From an uncultured Bacteroidales bacterium (GTDB taxonomy: Bacteria > Bacteroidota > Bacteroidia > Bacteroidales > Bacteroidaceae), in contig CACXLY010000120.1 in NCBI GenBank assembly GCA_902768605.1, positions 1 to 9,238 of the forward strand: a stretch of DNA of 9,238 nucleotides. The letters are read 5' to 3'. Both the position numbers and the translations under genes were made by a program. Of this stretch, positions 1 to 7,900 are shown piece by piece. Each line of letters starts with the position of its first letter. The first letter of the stretch is position 1. The notes below the pieces were generated by a model. That model was given only the letters and a program-made list of their open reading frames with translations, searched no databases and was not told the origin of the DNA.

Positions 1-1008
1 AAGCATAATCCAGAAGCCGACGGGCGAAACGGGGATGAAGAAGAAGCAGATGCTGAGCACCATCAGCACGGCATTGACGCCGATGAACAGCGACTTCTTC
101 CCGAAGCGCCTCGCAAGGGGAACCGTGCAGGCCACGCCCACCATGTTCGACACCTCGCCTACGCTGAGAAAAAGACCGGCATAGAACAATAATGACAGGT
201 CAATACCGAACAAAGAAAGACGCAGGGACTGACCGAAGCCAATTATGTCGGCAAAGTAATAGGCGACCGTAGCGCCGCGAACGGTGCAGAAGAGGTTGAA
301 GCAAAGGGCGGCACCGATGAGCAACCACCACGGACGATTGGAGAGGAGCGAACGGAAGTCCTTGCCGATGCTGACCGAGGAGACGGTCTTGAGGCGTTCG
401 CGCGTCAGGGCAAAGGTGAGCAGGAAGAGCACGAAGCACGCGGCGGCAACCACCATCATGGCGTGCTGCCAAGCCTGTGGAACGGTCTGCTCCATTCCGC
501 GGAACCACGATACCAGCGGTTCCCATGCTGCCAGGGCGATGAACGAGCCGCCATAAGCAAAGAACATGCGGAAGGAGGAAAAGACCGTCTTTTCCTGCGA
601 GTCGTCGGTCATCACGCCCAGCATGGCTCCGTATGGCACATTGATGGCCGTGTAGATGGTCATCATCAGGATATAGGTGACGTAGGCGTAGATGAGTTTA
701 GCGCCATACGACCAGTCGGGCGTGGTGAAGAGCAGGATGCCGGTGATGCTGAACAGCGGCGCCACATACATCAGGTACGGCCGATACTTGCCCCAGCGCG
801 TCTGGGTGCGGTCGGCAATAATGCCCATCATGGGGTCGCTGACGGCGTCCCAGATGCGAGTGACGAGCACCAGGACGCCCGCATCTACGAGGCTCAGACC
901 AAAGACATTGGAGTAGAAGAAGGGCAGGTAATACGAGAACACCTTCCAGAACATCGACGACGACATGTCGCCCAGGCCGTAACCGACCTTTTCACTTAAG
1001 CGTGCCAT
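1..1008 (-). CDS. GPH-family sugar:cation symporter (MFS superfamily), C-terminus outside window
   Basis: This is an inner-membrane carrier of the glycoside-pentoside-hexuronide:cation symporter family. Reading the minus strand from the ATG at 1008-1006 gives 336 codons without a stop up to the window edge, so roughly the last quarter to third of a usual 450-490-residue protein is missing. The N-terminus [20 protein letters not shown] is typical of Bacteroidota members. The loop after the second membrane segment carries the family signature [19 protein letters not shown] (residues 58-76). Long hydrophobic stretches follow. The start codon lies inside the end of the GH130 gene (17-bp overlap, different frame), which suggests translational coupling and a shared job. 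By analogy with the Bacteroides fragilis mannan locus, where a symporter sits beside the mannosylglucose phosphorylase, it probably imports mannobiose or mannosyl-glucose. The substrate is inferred; the family is secure. Confidence 0.93.
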   Translation of the reverse strand, partial: MARLSEKVGYGLGDMSSSMFWKVFSYYLPFFYSNVFGLSLVDAGVLVLVTRIWDAVSDPMMGIIADRTQTRWGKYRPYLMYVAPLFSITGILLFTTPDWSYGAKLIYAYVTYILMMTIYTAINVPYGAMLGVMTDDSQEKTVFSSFRMFFAYGGSFIALAAWEPLVSWFRGMEQTVPQAWQHAMMVVAAACFVLFLLTFALTRERLKTVSSVSIGKDFRSLLSNRPWWLLIGAALCFNLFCTVRGATVAYYFADIIGFGQSLRLSLFGIDLSLLFYAGLFLSVGEVSNMVGVACTVPLARRFGKKSLFIGVNAVLMVLSICFFFIPVSPVGFWIML

Positions 1009-2194
1009 GATTCTTGCGGATAAGTTGTTTGATGGTTTCCACGCTTGCGCTTGTCGTCAGTCCGTCCTCGGGCGTGTTCATGCAATAGTCGATGAGTTGG
1101 TCGATGGAACTGACAGCCACATGCAGACGCGTGTCGGCTGTGGCGTAGTAGATGAGGACGCGCCCGTCGTCGTCGAGAATCCAACCATTTGAGAAAGCCA
1201 CATTCATCACGTCGCCCACGTATTCCTTTCCCTCGGGCACCAGGAACCAGCCCCCGGGCTTGGCAATGACGCGCGTAGGGTCGTCGAGGGCCGTCATGTA
1301 CATATACAGTACGTAGCGCAATCCGTCGGCCGTGCCGCGCACGCCATGAGCCAGATGCAACCAGCCCTTCGGCGTCTTCAGCGGAGCAGGTCCCTCGCCG
1401 TTCTTCACCTCCTGAATGGTGTGGTAGTGCCGCGGATTGATGATAATCTCCTCTTTTATCTCGGCATGAGCGATGTCGTCCACCAGCGCCCAACCGATGC
1501 CTCCGCCGCTTCCCGTGTCGATGAATCCGTCTTGAGGGCGAGTGTAAAGGGCATACCATTTGCCCTCTACGGGTTTGCCATCTATTGTTTTTGTGCGGAT
1601 GAATTCGGGATGAAGCACGACGTTGCGCTGCTGGCTGCGGCTTTTGAGGTCGGGCAGGCGTTCCCAGTTCTTGAGGTCTTTCGTGCGGGCGATGGCGGCA
1701 GTGGCGGTCGCGGCGCTAAGGTTTCCGGGCTGCGAGTCATCGTGACGCTCGGCGCAGAACACGCCGTAGATCCAGCCGTCCTCGTGCTGCGTGACGCGCA
1801 TATCGTAGATGTTGGTGGCGGGGATGACGTCGTCGGGCATCGTGATTGGCTCGTCCCAGAAGCGGAAGCCGTCGATGCCGTTGGCACTCTCAGCGACAGC
1901 GAAGAACGATTTGCGGTCGGCGCCCTCCACCCGGCACACCAACAGATAGCGTCCGTCGAGCTTGATGGCGCCGGCATTCAGCACGGCATTCATCATGATG
2001 CGCTGCATCAGGTAGGGGTTGTCCTGCTGCGAGAAGTCGTAGCGCCAGTGCAGGGGCGTGTGTTCGGCAGTCAGTATGGGGCGCTGATACTTCTCATAGA
2101 TGCCGTTTCCCCATTCCTCGGGTTCATTCTTCAGAGCAAGCAGCGCTTCGTGTCTTTCAAGCAATTGTTTCTTTCTTGATTCGTAGTCTATCAT
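992..2194 (-). CDS. GH130 4-O-beta-D-mannosyl-D-glucose phosphorylase (MGP type)
   Basis: A cytoplasmic phosphorylase of about 400 residues without a signal peptide. Members of GH130 subfamily 1 convert 4-O-beta-mannosyl-glucose and phosphate to alpha-mannose 1-phosphate and glucose (EC 2.4.1.281). The protein is very close to my recollection of Bacteroides fragilis MGP along its whole length: the early [14 protein letters not shown] block, [78 protein letters not shown] and [18 protein letters not shown]. The expected catalytic acid is Asp131 in NIYDMRV, the same number as in the B. fragilis enzyme. The ATG at 2194 follows an AT-rich leader with no clear Shine-Dalgarno site. Its end overlaps the start of the symporter gene. 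It would handle mannosyl-glucose released directly from glucomannan, or made from mannobiose by a 2-epimerase not present in this window. Confidence 0.97.
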   Translation of the reverse strand: MIDYESRKKQLLERHEALLALKNEPEEWGNGIYEKYQRPILTAEHTPLHWRYDFSQQDNPYLMQRIMMNAVLNAGAIKLDGRYLLVCRVEGADRKSFFAVAESANGIDGFRFWDEPITMPDDVIPATNIYDMRVTQHEDGWIYGVFCAERHDDSQPGNLSAATATAAIARTKDLKNWERLPDLKSRSQQRNVVLHPEFIRTKTIDGKPVEGKWYALYTRPQDGFIDTGSGGGIGWALVDDIAHAEIKEEIIINPRHYHTIQEVKNGEGPAPLKTPKGWLHLAHGVRGTADGLRYVLYMYMTALDDPTRVIAKPGGWFLVPEGKEYVGDVMNVAFSNGWILDDDGRVLIYYATADTRLHVAVSSIDQLIDYCMNTPEDGLTTSASVETIKQLIRKNHGTLK

Positions 2195-2218
2195 AACTTT
2201 TTAATATACGATTCTAAT

Positions 2219-2267
2219 TAATTTACGATTTGACGATTTACTATTTACGATTTATTTACGATTTAGT
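2219..2267 (+). repeat. AT-rich 49-bp element, left copy of an inverted pair
   Basis: The element is built from the 10-mer TTTACGATTT, with perfect copies at 2222-2231, 2244-2253 and 2255-2264 and a variant at 2231-2240. Read on the plus strand it matches the minus-strand reading of 4857-4905 at 46 of the first 48 positions, without gaps. The two differences are a T/G swap seven bases apart. It lies in the leader of the GH130 gene, about 25 bp before the ATG. I see no open frame or clear -7 promoter box in it. It resembles short AT-rich intergenic repeats common in Bacteroides and Prevotella genomes, from memory. Confidence 0.75.
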
Positions 2268-2302
2268 AATTTAACTATTTACAGGGTTCTTGGGGCTGTT
2301 CT

Positions 2303-2319
2303 CCCCTCCTTTGGAGGGG
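2303..2319. other. GC-rich perfect palindrome (7-bp stem, 3-nt loop)
   Basis: CCCCTCC and GGAGGGG are separated by three T residues, giving a perfect 7-bp hairpin at the edge of the 27-bp repeat array. On the minus-strand transcript it is not followed by a run of U, so it is not a canonical intrinsic terminator. It could act as an mRNA processing or stability hairpin between the GH36 and GH130 genes. Only the symmetry is seen; the role is unknown. Confidence 0.4.
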
Positions 2320-2418
2320 TCGGGGGAGGCTATTCCTTTGGAGGGGCTGGGGGAGGCTGTTCCTTTGGAGGGGCCATGGGAGGCTGTTCCTCGGAGAGGG
2401 GTTAGGGGTGAGGCTGCG
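2308..2418. repeat. 27-bp G-rich tandem repeat, three good copies plus one degenerate
   Basis: Copies lie at 2308-2334, 2335-2361 and 2362-2388, with a diverged fourth at about 2389-2418. Each begins CCTTTGGAGGGG, has a second G run (CGGGGGAGG, TGGGGGAGG or ATGGGAGG), and ends with GCTATT or GCTGTT. The fourth begins with a CGGAGAGGGGTTAGGGG variant. The G runs are on the plus strand, which is the template strand for the flanking genes. Similar G/C-run repeats are scattered between genes in Prevotella and other Bacteroidota (recollection, not searched). This 363-bp gap (2195-2557) contains no gene I can support. Confidence 0.85.
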
Positions 2419-2421
2419 CCA

Positions 2422-2531
2422 CAGCAAGGAACATTTTTTCCTACAGCAAGGAACGGCCAACGCCACAGCAAGGAACGGCCAACGCTACAGCAAGGAACGG
2501 CCAACGCCACAGCAAGGAACGCCCTTGCCTT
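2422..2531. repeat. 22-bp tandem repeat, five units
   Basis: Units start at 2422, 2444, 2466, 2488 and 2510, an exact 22-bp period. The core is CAGCAAGGAACGGCCAACG followed by three bases. The three central units are almost identical. The first has ATTTTTTCC in place of the second half, and the last drifts into CGCCCTTGCC. Because 22 is not a multiple of three, each unit changes reading frame, so the array is unlikely to encode protein although frames through it stay open. It abuts the 27-bp array and ends 26 bp from the stop codon of the GH36 gene. There are no spacers, so it is not a CRISPR array. Confidence 0.88.
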
Positions 2532-2557
2532 TACTGCTAAGGTTCTCGTCCGACGTA

Positions 2558-3754
2558 TCACTCCAAAAGGAACACGCGGCTGGCATACTCCTCGCGGAGC
2601 GGCATTTCGAGGCCTACCTCCATAAGGAAGCGACCTGTGAACCGCTTGCCGGAGAGCGCACAGGGCTTCTGGCCCACGCGCACGTTCTTTTCCGTCAAGG
2701 TGTACGTGGCATCGGGGTTGAGTCCGGCCAGTCGGATGCGGGGAAGCGGCTGGTCGTAGTAGTTGGCTATCTTATAGACGAACAGCACCGCCTTCCGACG
2801 CGCATCGTCGACGTACATCAGCGAGGAGACGCCCTTCCCGTCGTAAGGCGAGATGAGGCGATAGAGGCCGGCCGTCTGCACAACCTCGCGCAGCTGTTTG
2901 TAGTCGGCCATGCAGGTGGACGTCTGCTTGCGCTCCTCGTCGGTCATGTCCTTTGGCTGCAACTCGATGCCGAGCCGTCCCGACATCGCGACATCGCAGC
3001 GGAACTTGATGGGAATGACCCTGCCGCCCGTGTTCCAGTAGGGGCAGTGGTTGATGTGGCAGGCCATGGCGTTGGCGGGGAAGAAGAGCGACGTGCCCCA
3101 CTGGATGAAGACGCGCTGCAGGGCATCGGTGTTGTCGGAGGTCCAGAACTCGTCGAAATAGGGCAGCAAGCCATAGTTGGCACGTCCGCCGCCCGAGGCG
3201 CAATCCTGGATGACGACGTCGGGGTACTTGGCCCGGATGCGCTGGAGGGTCTTGAGCAGTCCAAGGTGGTAATCGACATAGAGGTTCTGCTGGCGGTTCT
3301 TGGGCAGGTAGAGCGAACCGTAATTCTGGATGGAGGCGTTGGCATCCCATTTGATGTACGCTATCTCGGGGTTCTGCGTGAGCAGGTCATCCACAATCTT
3401 GAATACGAAATCCTGTACATCGGGATTGGTCATGTCGAGCACCAGTTGCGTGCCTCCGCGTCCCAGTTTCAGGTCGCGTCCCTTCGTCTGCAAAGCCCAT
3501 TCGGGGTGCCGCTCGAAGAGTTCGCTTTTCGTGTTCACCATCTCAGGCTCAATCCAGATGCCGAACTTGATGCCGCGCTCGCGGGCTGCTTTTGTCAGGG
3601 CTTCGAGTCCGTTGGGCAGCTTGTTCTTGTCCACCACCCAGTCGCCCAGGCTGGAGGTGTCGTCCCTCCGCGGATACTTGTCGCCAAACCAACCGTCGTC
3701 CATGACGAACAGCTCGCCGCCAAACTGGCTGATGTCGTCCATCATGGCAATCAT
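2558..3754 (-). CDS. GH36 alpha-galactosidase, C-terminal catalytic fragment of a broken gene
   Basis: This 398-codon frame holds most of the (beta/alpha)8 barrel and the C-terminal beta domain of a GH36 alpha-galactosidase (EC 3.2.1.22), which removes alpha-1,6-galactosyl side groups from galactomannan-type chains. Landmarks from its ATG are ELFVMDDGWFG (14-24), SLGDWVVDKNKLPNGL (35-50), GIWIEPEMV (65-73), the nucleophile Asp137 in YIKWDAN, CASGGGR (185-191), and the acid/base Asp207 in TSDNTD, then FIQWGTS and DVAMSGRLG. The ATG at 3754 is probably not the native start: codons just upstream in the same frame (3784-3755) read GLYFNIDEAR, which belongs to the barrel. This ATG does overlap the stop of the upstream fragment as ATGA, with GAGG five bases before it, so reinitiation is possible. 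Alone it lacks a signal peptide and the N-terminal domain. Confidence 0.9.
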   Translation of the reverse strand: MIAMMDDISQFGGELFVMDDGWFGDKYPRRDDTSSLGDWVVDKNKLPNGLEALTKAARERGIKFGIWIEPEMVNTKSELFERHPEWALQTKGRDLKLGRGGTQLVLDMTNPDVQDFVFKIVDDLLTQNPEIAYIKWDANASIQNYGSLYLPKNRQQNLYVDYHLGLLKTLQRIRAKYPDVVIQDCASGGGRANYGLLPYFDEFWTSDNTDALQRVFIQWGTSLFFPANAMACHINHCPYWNTGGRVIPIKFRCDVAMSGRLGIELQPKDMTDEERKQTSTCMADYKQLREVVQTAGLYRLISPYDGKGVSSLMYVDDARRKAVLFVYKIANYYDQPLPRIRLAGLNPDATYTLTEKNVRVGQKPCALSGKRFTGRFLMEVGLEMPLREEYASRVFLLE

Positions 3755-4695
3755 GCGCGCCTCGTCGATGTTGAAGTAGAGGCCTGCAGCATACCTTCGG
3801 TGCGTGCCCAGCGGTGGAAGTTGCGACTTGCGCCGCTCAAGCCTTCATTGGAAAAGGTAAGAGCCAGGTGCGGTGTCTCGAACGTTTGCTTCGGGTCGAG
3901 GATGTATTCGCTGGATTGCGGGTCGATGCCGGCATAGAAATGGTGTTCCTTGTGCGATATCGTATTGAAGCGAAGTTCGAAGTTGCCGCTCCAGCAGAGA
4001 GCAGCACCCACGACGCGGCCGCTGTTCTCCTGCGGACGTCCGTCGAGGGAAACCATCACCTCGGGCGCATCGAGATGAGCGTTTCGGGTGCCGTCGGTGT
4101 TGCGGATGGTCTTGACGCCGCCCGTCAGAGGCTCTGACGTAGGCTCCGTCTCCGCTGCCCAGTTGCCGTGCATGTGCGTTATCCACACATCCCCTTGGCG
4201 CAGAACCAGATGCCCCGAATCGTAACGCTTCAGGGTGACGGGCTTCTTTTCAGCGTTCTCAATCTCTGTCCACGTTTCGATGATGTCCACCCCAGTGTAT
4301 GCCTTGTAGAAGACCTTGACGGAGACGGGCTGCAACTTGTCCTGCATCGTGAAGATGTGGGTCTTCGCAGCATCCTCCGTTTTCAGTTCGTAACGCTCTA
4401 CTTTCAGTTCAAGGTTCAGGTCGCCGTCGGCATGCAGCACCTGCAGAGCGGGCAGCTGCACCATGTCCACCGTACCGAAAGCCGGCAGAGCCGACGAGCC
4501 CAGGTCAGCGCCAGCATCGCGCAGTTCTTGCAGATTGATGCCGCGCGGGCCATAATACGCCATGCGCAGGTCGCCGCCCTCCCAGGCATACAGGATAAGC
4601 TCAGTACTCGGCGTCTCTATAGTCACATCGCCACTCCATGCGTTGGCACTCAATGTTCCCAGCAGTGGGAGCAGAAACAGAATATACTTTTTCAT
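3751..4695 (-). CDS. GH36 alpha-galactosidase, N-terminal fragment with signal peptide
   Basis: This 314-codon frame has a Sec signal peptide (MKKYILFLLPLLGTLSANA, cleavage probably after Ala19 before WSG), then the N-terminal beta-supersandwich domain of bacterial GH36 enzymes. Recognisable blocks are AWEGGDLRMAYYGPRGIN, VKVFYKAYTGVDIIETWTEIEN, SGHLVLRQGDVWITHMHGNWAAE and the domain exit NEGLSGASRNFHRWARTEGML. After Gln-Ala at about residues 304-305 the frame leaves the family and reads STSTSTRRA before a stop, while homologues continue in the frame of the next entry. Together the two fragments have 712 codons, against about 720-730 usual in Bacteroidota. As it stands it cannot be a working enzyme because it carries none of the catalytic residues. 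It lies 219 bp after the GH59-GH26 gene, across repeats, so it may have its own expression signals. Confidence 0.88.
   Translation of the reverse strand: MKKYILFLLPLLGTLSANAWSGDVTIETPSTELILYAWEGGDLRMAYYGPRGINLQELRDAGADLGSSALPAFGTVDMVQLPALQVLHADGDLNLELKVERYELKTEDAAKTHIFTMQDKLQPVSVKVFYKAYTGVDIIETWTEIENAEKKPVTLKRYDSGHLVLRQGDVWITHMHGNWAAETEPTSEPLTGGVKTIRNTDGTRNAHLDAPEVMVSLDGRPQENSGRVVGAALCWSGNFELRFNTISHKEHHFYAGIDPQSSEYILDPKQTFETPHLALTFSNEGLSGASRNFHRWARTEGMLQASTSTSTRRA
3754..3790 (-). other. Frame break in the GH36 gene: inferred small deletion at 3784/3785
   Basis: On the minus strand the N-terminal frame is family-like up to the codons for GML-Q (CTG CAG at 3789-3784). The other frame becomes family-like from GGC CTC TAC TTC (GLYF) at 3784. 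GH36 proteins have about 15 residues between these points, including a conserved stretch of the type LLNSWEG that forms the first barrel strand and carries a substrate-pocket Trp. No frame here encodes it. The simplest reading is a deletion of 3k+1 bases, around 40-50, with the junction inside CTGCAGGCC. A simple one-base sequencing error would not remove these residues. It may be a true mutation, a strain-mixture assembly error, or rarely a real split gene. Confidence 0.75.
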
Positions 4696-4735
4696 ATTGC
4701 AAAAGAATGATAAGAATGAAGAATGAAGTATGAAG

Positions 4736-4844
4736 AGGAGTTATGAATAGGAGTTAAGATTAGGAGTTAAGAAAAGAAGTTATGAGGAGCCGATACATTT
4801 GGCCCATTATAACTCCCCATTATAACTTCCTATTATAACTCCTC
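4736..4844. repeat. Two facing arrays of 13-bp repeats (large imperfect inverted repeat)
   Basis: The left array has four 13-bp units at 4736-4748, 4749-4761, 4762-4774 and 4775-4787, built on AGGAGTTATGAAT/AGGAGTTAAGATT. The right array has three at 4806-4818, 4819-4831 and 4832-4844, built on ATTATAACTCCTC, approximately the reverse complement. The 18-bp centre (4788-4805) contains GCC and GGC arms around an AT-rich loop. The minus transcript, lying between the GH59-GH26 stop and the GH36 start, could fold into a long hairpin with repeated GGAGUUA:UAACUCC stems. I see no gene in 4696-4914. Confidence 0.8.
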
Positions 4845-4856
4845 ATCTTCCAAATA

Positions 4857-4905
4857 GCTAAATCGTAAATAAATCGTAAATCGTAAATAGTCAAATCGTA
4901 AATTA
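4857..4905 (-). repeat. AT-rich 49-bp element, right copy of an inverted pair
   Basis: Perfect AAATCGTAAA 10-mers lie at 4860-4869, 4871-4880, 4878-4887 and 4893-4902. Read on the minus strand this segment is the near-identical partner of 2219-2267 (46 of 48 bases). It ends 9 bp from the stop codon of the GH59-GH26 gene. Just past the repeat, both copies also share CTATTT, offset by an 8-bp insertion in the left copy. Confidence 0.75.
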
Positions 4906-4914
4906 CTTCAATTT

Positions 4915-7900
4915 TCAATTTACAACGTCTTTCAGCATCAATATCCTCTTGTCCTCTACCATCTTTCGGAAGTCGGGAGCGTCCTTGGTGCTCGGTGCAG
5001 GAGCAAAGTACTGATGGTGGTCGGCGTTGCGCCAAACGAGGAAATAGCTGAGTGGGAACTTCTCGATTTGCGGTTTCAGCACGCGTGTCCACCAAGTCGG
5101 GTCGGGGAGGTTCTGATAGCCACATTCCGTGAGGGCGACCATGCGATTGGCCTTCTTGGCATAATTGCAAAGCCGCGTGAGGTCTTCGCCAAGCGTGCGG
5201 ATGAAGGCTTCCTCGCCGTTTCGCTGTTGATAAGCGTCGAGGCCGATGATGTCCACGCGGTCGTCGCCCGGGTAGGTGTCGAAGTCATCCTCTTTCATGC
5301 CGTAGTTCGGGCTCCAGCTCCATACGATGTTCGTGAGGCCATCGCGGAGCAGGCGGTCCTGCACGTAGTTCCACAGCGCTTTGTATTCTTCAGCCGTGCA
5401 AAGTCCTTTGCCCCACCAGAACCAGCCACCATTGTTCTCGTGCCAAGGACGAAAGATGAAAGGAACTGGCTGCCCCTGTTCGTCCTTCAACGACTGGAGG
5501 AAGGTCGAGAGGCGCTGCATCCATGTCTGGAACTTCTGATGCTGACTGCCGCCGGGAAGGATGCTACGGACGACGGTGGCATTCTTGTTGTCCCACGCCG
5601 TGCCGCCCGTCAGCGGGTTGCGCGGATGCCACGAGATGGTGGCAATGCCGCCGCGACGTACATGGGCAAGAAGCTCTTCCCGGATGCGGGCGAAGGGTAC
5701 GCTGTCCAGGCTCTTCGCGTCGCCCATCTCGATGCCGCCAAGCTCGAAGCCCATCACGGCGGGGTAGTCGCCGCAGGTTGACAGGACATCGGAATGTCCT
5801 CCGGCAGCAGAGCGGTCGTCCCAGTCAAGACCGTAGAAGGGGTCGTCCTGATGTCCGAACATGATGCCCCGCGTGCTGAGGCTTTTCAGGCGCTGAAGCA
5901 ATGCCCCGCGTCCCGTGCCCGGCGAACTCGTCGGATATAGCGGCTGCATTGCAGGCACGGCGGTCGGCGTGGCTTTCGTGCGGCCGAGGGGCGTAATCTT
6001 CAGGTTGTCGAAGTAGGGCGTGCTGACGCTACGCTTGTGCAGGGGAGCGATGAGTCCCGCCATGCCACGGCCGTAGTGGTCCGATGTGGCCTTTACCACC
6101 TGGGCGCCATCTACGTAACCCGCGATTTGGTCGCCCTCGAAACGAAGTCTGAGGTTGTGCCACTGCTGGGCCTTGATGCCGCTTACCTCGCTTTCGTCCA
6201 GGGTGTACTCGCCGCCCACCTCTACGTCCTTTCGTGCAAGGATGATGGCCTGTTGCTCCTTGTCGCCAATGAGTTCCTTCGGGTCGCGCTTACCGCGGGT
6301 GAGAATAAGCGTCACCTTCCCCTTGTCGTCCATCTTCAGGTAGTAGCCCTTGGCCCAGATGCCGTAGCCGGAGCCCACGTCGCAGAGGCGACCCATCACG
6401 CCGGCCTCGTCGCCCGGATTGAGAAAGACGTCGGCGCTTATCTCATAATCCGTCCATCCGGCATCGCCGAGGATGGTGTAGTGATGCCATTCGGGCGCCC
6501 AGCTGAGCGTATGCGAACCGACCACCTGACGAATGCAGGTACCGGTGCCCGGTGCGGACGACCCACCTTGCGATGGCGTAGGCACCAGTTCGAAGCAACC
6601 TATCAGGTCTGCCAGGTAGTGCGGCAGATAGCCCCACTCAGCTGGATTCCTGTATTGTTCGAAGTCGTCTTCGTATGGAATGGGGAAGGGCTTGGAGGCG
6701 GGAATGTCGGGGAATGCGCCCTTCTGCTGACCTGTTGTCGTGGAGAGCGAATAGACGGCGTCGGGCTTCAACGTGAAGGAGAAGCTGCCGCCACGCGGGG
6801 TGATGTCGTCCAGGCGCACAAACTGCTGCTGCGCGTCGCTGTACCACACGCATAGCTTGCCTTTGGAGAGCTTGTCTGTCACTTTAATTTTTATCGTTTG
6901 TGGCTGTTTCGCCCCCTTGGTCTCGGCAATAATGCTGTAGTCGCCCGTCTTCGGGTCGCGCATCGTGACCATCGAACCGCCTTCGGGCAGGCCACGGCAT
7001 CCGTCGTCGACATAGCGCCAACCTACTTGCGTAAACTGACCGTAATGCGCATATCCCCAAAGCGCTTCGCGAACAAGGTAGTGGCCGCTCCACGGTTCCT
7101 GCGCGAGCAGCATCGGCGGCTCCTTGCTGTAAGGCTCCAGCGGATAGGTGGCACCGATGTCGTACCAATTAACGACCTTCGTCGCTCCGCTGATGATGTA
7201 GTTCTGGTTGAAGCATTTCACGATGGAGATGAGGCAGTCGAAGCCAGGGAGATAGACGTGGTCTTCGCTGTTCCAAATGGGTTTGCCCATGTCCTCCGCC
7301 ATCTTGCGCTGCTCCGGCGTAAGTTGTATCTCGCTGAACGTATGGGCGCAAACGGCATCGAGGGCATTGCGCAGTTCCGTGTCCTCCTGCATCCGACTGA
7401 GGAAGTCCATCTTCTGATTGCCCCAGTTGCCGAAGCCGTGCAGCTTTACGTCGCTGAAGCCGCGCTCGTTCATGGCTCTGCGAAGGTTCTTTGCGAATTC
7501 GGCGTTCCAGCCTTTCTCGTTGTGGCAACCCAAGGCATCCAGCTCCAGGCCGTGCACCTCGCGCAGCCCCTGCAGCCAATCGACATAGTAGTCCACCATC
7601 TCCTCCGACCAGAAGTTGCCCACCCATGCCGGTGCGCTCCAGCCGGTGGCATCGAGCGACAGCGCCGCGTTACGCTGCTTGGCCTCCTGCATCACCCACC
7701 ACATATAGCCGCGCAGATAGTTGTGGTCGCCCTGATAGTGGCTGTGCGAGGGCATGGAACCCTGTGTGCTGTTGCCGTCGCCCGGCACCTCCACGAGGAT
7801 GGCACTGACACTGGCGCCGAACTTAGGCCGATAGACCATGTCCATGATTTGCGAGCGCTGCGGCTCGGGATAGTCCTTCAGCAGCACCGATGTGGCACCG

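Noticed and set aside
1346..2179. A 277-codon plus-strand frame opposite GH130
   Set aside because: It lies fully inside the well-conserved GH130 gene and its translation looks like antisense coding sequence.
2422..2531. CRISPR-like short repeats
   Set aside because: The 22-bp units are directly adjacent with no unique spacers, and no cas gene is present. The same objection applies to the 13-bp and 27-bp arrays.
2408..3937. A 509-codon open frame on the plus strand
   Set aside because: It runs antisense to the GH36 catalytic fragment and through the repeats. Its translation has no recognisable domain, while the minus strand shows clear GH36 motifs. GC-rich genes commonly leave such antisense frames open.
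4696..4914. A Bacteroidota promoter (TTTG ... TAnnTTTG) before GH36
   Set aside because: Partial matches exist on the minus strand, such as TTCTTTTG near the start codon, but no pair of boxes has the right sequence and spacing, so none is annotated.
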